From positions 1-34,532 of the forward strand of contig CAZCCV010000027.1 in NCBI GenBank assembly GCA_964497515.1: 34,532 nt of DNA. The letters run 5' to 3'. Positions 31,681-34,532 of this stretch are shown here, piece after piece; positions within the stretch are counted from its first letter, which is position 1, and each line of letters begins with the position of its first letter. The translations under genes were made by a program, and so were the position numbers. Under the pieces are notes generated by a model, which was given only the letters and a program-made list of their open reading frames with translations, had not been told where the DNA came from and did not search any database. This stretch comes from CAZCCV01 sp964497515 (GTDB lineage: Bacteria > Armatimonadota > UBA5829 > DTLH01).

Positions 31681-33402
31681 ATGAACAATATACCTAGACC
31701 TGAATATCCGCGCCCTCAATTGGTGCGGGCGGAGTGGATAAACCTTAACGGAATGTGGGAGTTTGAGCAGGATTCTGGCAAGTCTGGAGAAGCGCGAGGG
31801 CTTGTTATGCAGAAAGAGCCATACTCCCAGACGATTTTAGTGCCGTTCTGTGCGGAAAGTGAACTCTCTGGCATAGGAAACAAGGACTTCATGCCCTGTG
31901 TATGGTATCGCAGGAGCTTCATTATTCCCTCAGAATGGCGAGGTAAACAGATTATCCTGCATTTTGGTGCGTGTGACTACGAGACAACAGTCTGGGTTAA
32001 CGGTGCAGAAGTCGGCCGGCATATAGGCGGATACTCACCATTTGCATTTGATATAACCGGTGCACTGCAAAATGGTGAAAACACAGTTGTTGTTCGCGCT
32101 GTTGACGACACAACGAGTCCTCTTCAGGCTACAGGAAAGCAGTCGATTAAGTACCTTTCGGCCGATTGTTTCTATACCAGGACTACCGGCATCTGGCAGA
32201 CTGTCTGGCTGGAGGCCGTGCCAAATACTTATATTGAGTCGTTTCGCGTTTATCCAAGTGTTGACGATGGCATAGCGACTATTGTAGCCAAAGTTAACGG
32301 ATCTACAGACAACGTTAAACTGAAGGCTATTGCTTTGGCAGAAGGTAGTGTCGTCGGGGAAGCCACCGCGGCGGCACATTCTCCCGCAGTCATCACACTT
32401 AAGCTATCGGATGTATTTGAGTGGTCGGTCGAGGAACCATTTCTCTACGATCTTGAATTGACACTCCTTCAGGATAGTGAAGAATTAGATACTGTAAGCA
32501 GCTACTTCGGCCTTCGCAGCATAAGAATTGATGGAAAGAGAGTTCTTATCAACAACAAGCCTGTGTTTCAGAGGCTTGTGCTCGACCAAGGATTCTACCC
32601 GGACGGCATCTATACAGCTCCCACAGATGAAGCTTTGAAACGAGATATCGAGCTCTCAATAGCGATGGGATTTAACGGAGCCCGACTGCACGAAAAGGTT
32701 TTTGAGCCAAGATTCATTTACTGGGCGGATAAATTGGGATATCTGGTATGGGGTGAGTATCCCAATTGGGGGTTGGATCACACTGATCTGCAGGTGCTTT
32801 CACGTGTAACGCAAGAGTGGCTGGAAGTGTTGGAGCGTGATTTCAATCATCCGTCAATTGTCGGATGGTGCCCGTTTAACGAGACGTATCGTGAGCAGGA
32901 CGACGAGTTACTAAGAACTGTATATCTCCTTACGAAGTCTGTTGACCCCACGCGGCCTGTAATCGATACCAGCGGCTATGTTCACGTGGAAACTGATATA
33001 TGGGACTCCCACAATTACGAACAGGATACTGATAAGTTTGCAGCAGCGTTTGAGGAGTTTAAGACAAAGGACACTGTGTACGAGAATTGTGCGCAACCGT
33101 GTTGCTATGAAGGGGAGCCTTATTTCGTTAGTGAGTACGGCGGAATATGGTGGAATCCGACGGAAGAGGACGGCTGGGGATATGGGAAACGCCCCAGCAG
33201 TGAGGCGGAATTTCTCGATCGTTATCGACGGCTGACTGAAACACTACTCTTTCATCCCAAAATGTTTGGGTTCTGCTATACGCAGCTTTATGATGTGGAA
33301 CAGGAAGTAAACGGTCTTTATACCTACAACCGAGAGCCTAAGTTTGCGCAAGAAATCATTAAAAACATAAACACTCAGCGTGCTGCAATTGAGTTTGAAT
33401 AG
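31681..33402 (+). CDS. Glycoside hydrolase family 2 enzyme
   Basis: A 573-residue retaining glycosidase of the GH2 type. The N-terminal jelly-roll sugar-binding domain (about 1-180) includes WYRRSFIIPSEWRGKQIILH and TTVWVNGAEVGRHIGGYSPF. An immunoglobulin-like domain (about 181-280) follows, then a TIM barrel. The acid/base Glu401 lies in NHPSIVGWCPFNET, and the nucleophile Glu485 in YFVSEYGG. It lacks a signal peptide, so it acts inside the cell. It is shorter than lacZ-type enzymes and lacks their C-terminal domains. The substrate (galactoside, glucuronide or mannoside) cannot be read. The ATG at 31681 has GGAG about 11 bases upstream; another ATG at 31674 runs quickly into a stop. Confidence 0.9.
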   Translation: MNNIPRPEYPRPQLVRAEWINLNGMWEFEQDSGKSGEARGLVMQKEPYSQTILVPFCAESELSGIGNKDFMPCVWYRRSFIIPSEWRGKQIILHFGACDYETTVWVNGAEVGRHIGGYSPFAFDITGALQNGENTVVVRAVDDTTSPLQATGKQSIKYLSADCFYTRTTGIWQTVWLEAVPNTYIESFRVYPSVDDGIATIVAKVNGSTDNVKLKAIALAEGSVVGEATAAAHSPAVITLKLSDVFEWSVEEPFLYDLELTLLQDSEELDTVSSYFGLRSIRIDGKRVLINNKPVFQRLVLDQGFYPDGIYTAPTDEALKRDIELSIAMGFNGARLHEKVFEPRFIYWADKLGYLVWGEYPNWGLDHTDLQVLSRVTQEWLEVLERDFNHPSIVGWCPFNETYREQDDELLRTVYLLTKSVDPTRPVIDTSGYVHVETDIWDSHNYEQDTDKFAAAFEEFKTKDTVYENCAQPCCYEGEPYFVSEYGGIWWNPTEEDGWGYGKRPSSEAEFLDRYRRLTETLLFHPKMFGFCYTQLYDVEQEVNGLYTYNREPKFAQEIIKNINTQRAAIEFE

Positions 33403-33482
33403 GTGGATATGACTGACTATTGCAGAAGTGACGTTTGGTATTTTATGGTATTGATAGCGATTGTTGCTCTGCCGTAATAGGA

Positions 33483-33511
33483 TTGACCAGCAGCATCTGG
33501 TGCCTTATAAT
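33483..33511 (+). promoter_or_regulatory. Promoter of tRNA-Ser
   Basis: TTGACC (33483-33488), a 17-base spacer and a perfect TATAAT (33506-33511). The predicted start near 33518 is nine bases before the mature tRNA. Confidence 0.8.
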
Positions 33512-33526
33512 GGTGTGTCAGCAACC

Positions 33527-33614
33527 GGAGGCGTGCCTGAGTGGTTGAAAGGAGCGGTCTTGAAAACCGTCGTAGTGCAAGCTACCGGGGGTTCGAATCC
33601 CTCCGCCTCCGCCA
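33527..33614 (+). tRNA. tRNA-Ser (anticodon UGA)
   Basis: The acceptor arms GGAGGCG (33527-33533) and CGCCTCC (33604-33610) pair perfectly, followed by G and an encoded CCA. The anticodon loop CTTGAAA carries TGA, which reads UCN serine codons. The long variable arm and the T-arm GGTTCGAATCC are as expected for a serine tRNA. It is a single-gene unit with its own promoter and a terminator-like hairpin. Confidence 0.96.
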
Positions 33615-33644
33615 CCTTATTAGTTGCAAAGCTGTTAGCTGGAT

Positions 33645-33678
33645 CAGGGGATGACTAAGCTCATTCCCTGTCGTCTTT
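33645..33678 (+). terminator. Terminator of the tRNA-Ser unit
   Basis: CAGGGGATGA (33645-33654) pairs with TCATTCCCTG (33661-33670), ten pairs with one G-U and a six-base loop, followed by TCGTCTTT. Confidence 0.7.
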
Positions 33679-33707
33679 GTGACTAATCGTATTGTAGACA
33701 GTGATAG

Positions 33708-33716
33708 TGATATAAT
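33708..33716 (+). promoter_or_regulatory. Extended -10 promoter of tauE-like gene
   Basis: TGATATAAT forms a perfect extended -10 (TGnTATAAT). No good -35 is spaced 17 bases upstream, as is usual for this type. The predicted start near 33723 gives a leader of about 26 bases. Confidence 0.5.
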
Positions 33717-33748
33717 TGCCAAGTGGTCGATGCGGCCGCAAAGAGTCT

Positions 33749-34532
33749 ATGGATATTCTCACATTCGTTTTGATGGCAATGCTTGCCGTTGTAGCCGGCT
33801 TCATAGGAGCACTACTTGGCCTCGGCGGCGGGATAATAATTGTCCCCGGGTTAACGATCCTCTTCCACCAAGACTTCAAAGTGGCTGTTGCCGCCAGTCT
33901 TGTTAGTGTAATTGCGACTTCGAGTGCTGCAGCGACTGTATACGTGTCGCAGCACATCACAAATGTAAGGCTCGGCATGCTGCTTGAGACAGGCACTACC
34001 GCGGGAGCCTTCTTAGGTGCGTTCGCTGCGGTGCTAATTAGCCCCAAATACCTGTATCTCATCTTCGCTGCGGTTTTGATCTATGCAGGTTACCATATGC
34101 TCGTTGGCAGACAGTCAACAGTTCCCAAGGGTGAGAATGGACCTGTGCACCCCAGCCTATCGGGCGCTTTTCGGGATCCTGCGTCGGGTAAGACCGTGAG
34201 CTACGATGTCCATCACATTCCTACAGGAATGGCAGGTAGCTTTGGAGCTGGACTGCTCTCAGGACTTCTGGGTGTCGGTGGTGGCATCATCAAGGTTCCC
34301 ATTATGAACCTTGTAATGCGAGTACCGATCAAGGCTTCTATAGCCACCAGTAACTTCATGATTGGCGTCACGGCAGCTACCAGCGCGCTTGTCTATTGGC
34401 GAAATGGGTTAATAGACCCTGTTGTCACTGCCCCCACTACAATCGGTGTGTTAATCGGAGCCAGGCTTGGAACGAGGATGTATATGCAGAGCGACTATGT
34501 CCCCCATAACTGCCGTGGGATAATGTCCCCAT
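33749..34532 (+). CDS. TauE/SafE family transporter, 3' end cut by an insertion sequence
   Basis: An open frame to the window edge, 261 codons, of which the first 243 are the gene's own. It has the two family glycine-rich repeats: GFIGALLGLGGGIIIVPGL in the first half and GAGLLSGLLGVGGGIIKVP in the second. Several membrane helices occur, and the loop between halves is hydrophilic. TauE/SafE proteins export sulfoacetate, sulfite or related anions; the substrate here is unknown. The frame runs into the IS end at 34478, adding foreign residues, so the last helices are lost. The ATG at 33749 has only a weak AAAGAG upstream. Whether it is truly disrupted or the contig merely ends at a repeat needs checking. 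Confidence 0.85.
   Translation, partial: MDILTFVLMAMLAVVAGFIGALLGLGGGIIIVPGLTILFHQDFKVAVAASLVSVIATSSAAATVYVSQHITNVRLGMLLETGTTAGAFLGAFAAVLISPKYLYLIFAAVLIYAGYHMLVGRQSTVPKGENGPVHPSLSGAFRDPASGKTVSYDVHHIPTGMAGSFGAGLLSGLLGVGGGIIKVPIMNLVMRVPIKASIATSNFMIGVTAATSALVYWRNGLIDPVVTAPTTIGVLIGARLGTRMYMQSDYVPHNCRGIMSP
34478..34532. mobile_element. Insertion-sequence end, right copy
   Basis: This is the inverted counterpart of 2-56, with two adjacent mismatches (TA in the left copy, AG in this one when read in the same direction). Homology starts at the ATGTATATGC in the middle of the tauE reading frame, so the junction between host gene and element is sharp. The body of the element would lie to the right of the window. 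Confidence 0.62.

Noticed and set aside
33527..33614. tRNA-Ser as attachment site of an integrated element
   Set aside because: No integrase, no repeat of the tRNA 3' end and no phage-like genes are seen; the tRNA has its own promoter and terminator.
33661..34062. Minus-strand 133-codon frame opposite tauE
   Set aside because: It lies antisense to clear TauE/SafE sequence, is Thr/Pro/Ala-rich in the way of shadow frames, and has no recognisable ribosome site.
2..34532. The whole window as one composite transposon
   Set aside because: The interior is mostly housekeeping and lineage genes (hisS, aspS, mnmA, rarA, sbcCD, tRNA). Inverted IS ends at both edges are better explained by assembly breaks at a multicopy element.
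1..34532. CRISPR array, toxin-antitoxin, restriction or phage-defence system
   Set aside because: No regularly spaced repeats, no cas, methylase or toxin-like genes were seen on either strand.

Overview
The window looks like a contig from a diderm bacterium of the Terrabacteria type, with Armatimonadota as my best but unproven guess. Several signs point this way. There is a LexA box of the Gram-positive CGAAC-N4-GTTCG type and a SigB/SigF-type partner-switching module next to YtxH and DUF948 proteins. Two predicted outer-membrane proteins end in phenylalanine. There are also sugar-processing genes (GH130, GH2, CBM9/DUF5916) and a URO-D-like protein. TTG and GTG starts with good Shine-Dalgarno sequences are common. 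Many promoters are easily read as TTGACA-N17/18-TATAAT.

Layout. Both ends of the window carry the same 55-bp sequence in inverted orientation (2-56 and 34478-34532, two mismatches). It looks like an insertion-sequence end, so the contig probably stops at two IS copies; the right one cuts a TauE/SafE transporter gene. From left to right: a short membrane-anchored sensor-like protein (133-663); bL25 (rplY) and a GH130 enzyme on the minus strand; a hisS-aspS operon on the plus strand; then a minus-strand series rarA-mnmA-DUF948-YtxH-rsbV-rsbW-sigma-AI-2E transporter (12181 down to 5962); a plus-strand nucleotidyltransferase with a strong terminator; and a 779-residue outer-membrane barrel candidate made of about 33-residue repeats.

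The central region (16111-20876) is an SOS mutagenesis cassette on the minus strand. A textbook promoter with a perfect LexA box in its spacer drives a Y-family polymerase homologue that has lost catalytic residues (ImuB-like), a DUF6504 protein and a DnaE2-type polymerase. The dnaE2 frame is broken by two frameshifts and one stop codon, all within about 550 bp. Next come a PhnP-like metallohydrolase, then sbcC and sbcD led by a zinc-ribbon membrane protein.

The right third holds a secreted CBM9/DUF5916 barrel protein, a redox group (glutaredoxin, thioredoxin-reductase-like protein, lipoprotein), a two-gene URO-D/GH2 operon, a tRNA-Ser(UGA) unit with its own promoter and terminator, and the interrupted tauE. 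Translation, DNA repair/mutagenesis, stress signalling and polysaccharide use are the main themes. The most unusual part is the LexA-controlled mutasome with an inert polymerase and a damaged DnaE2.
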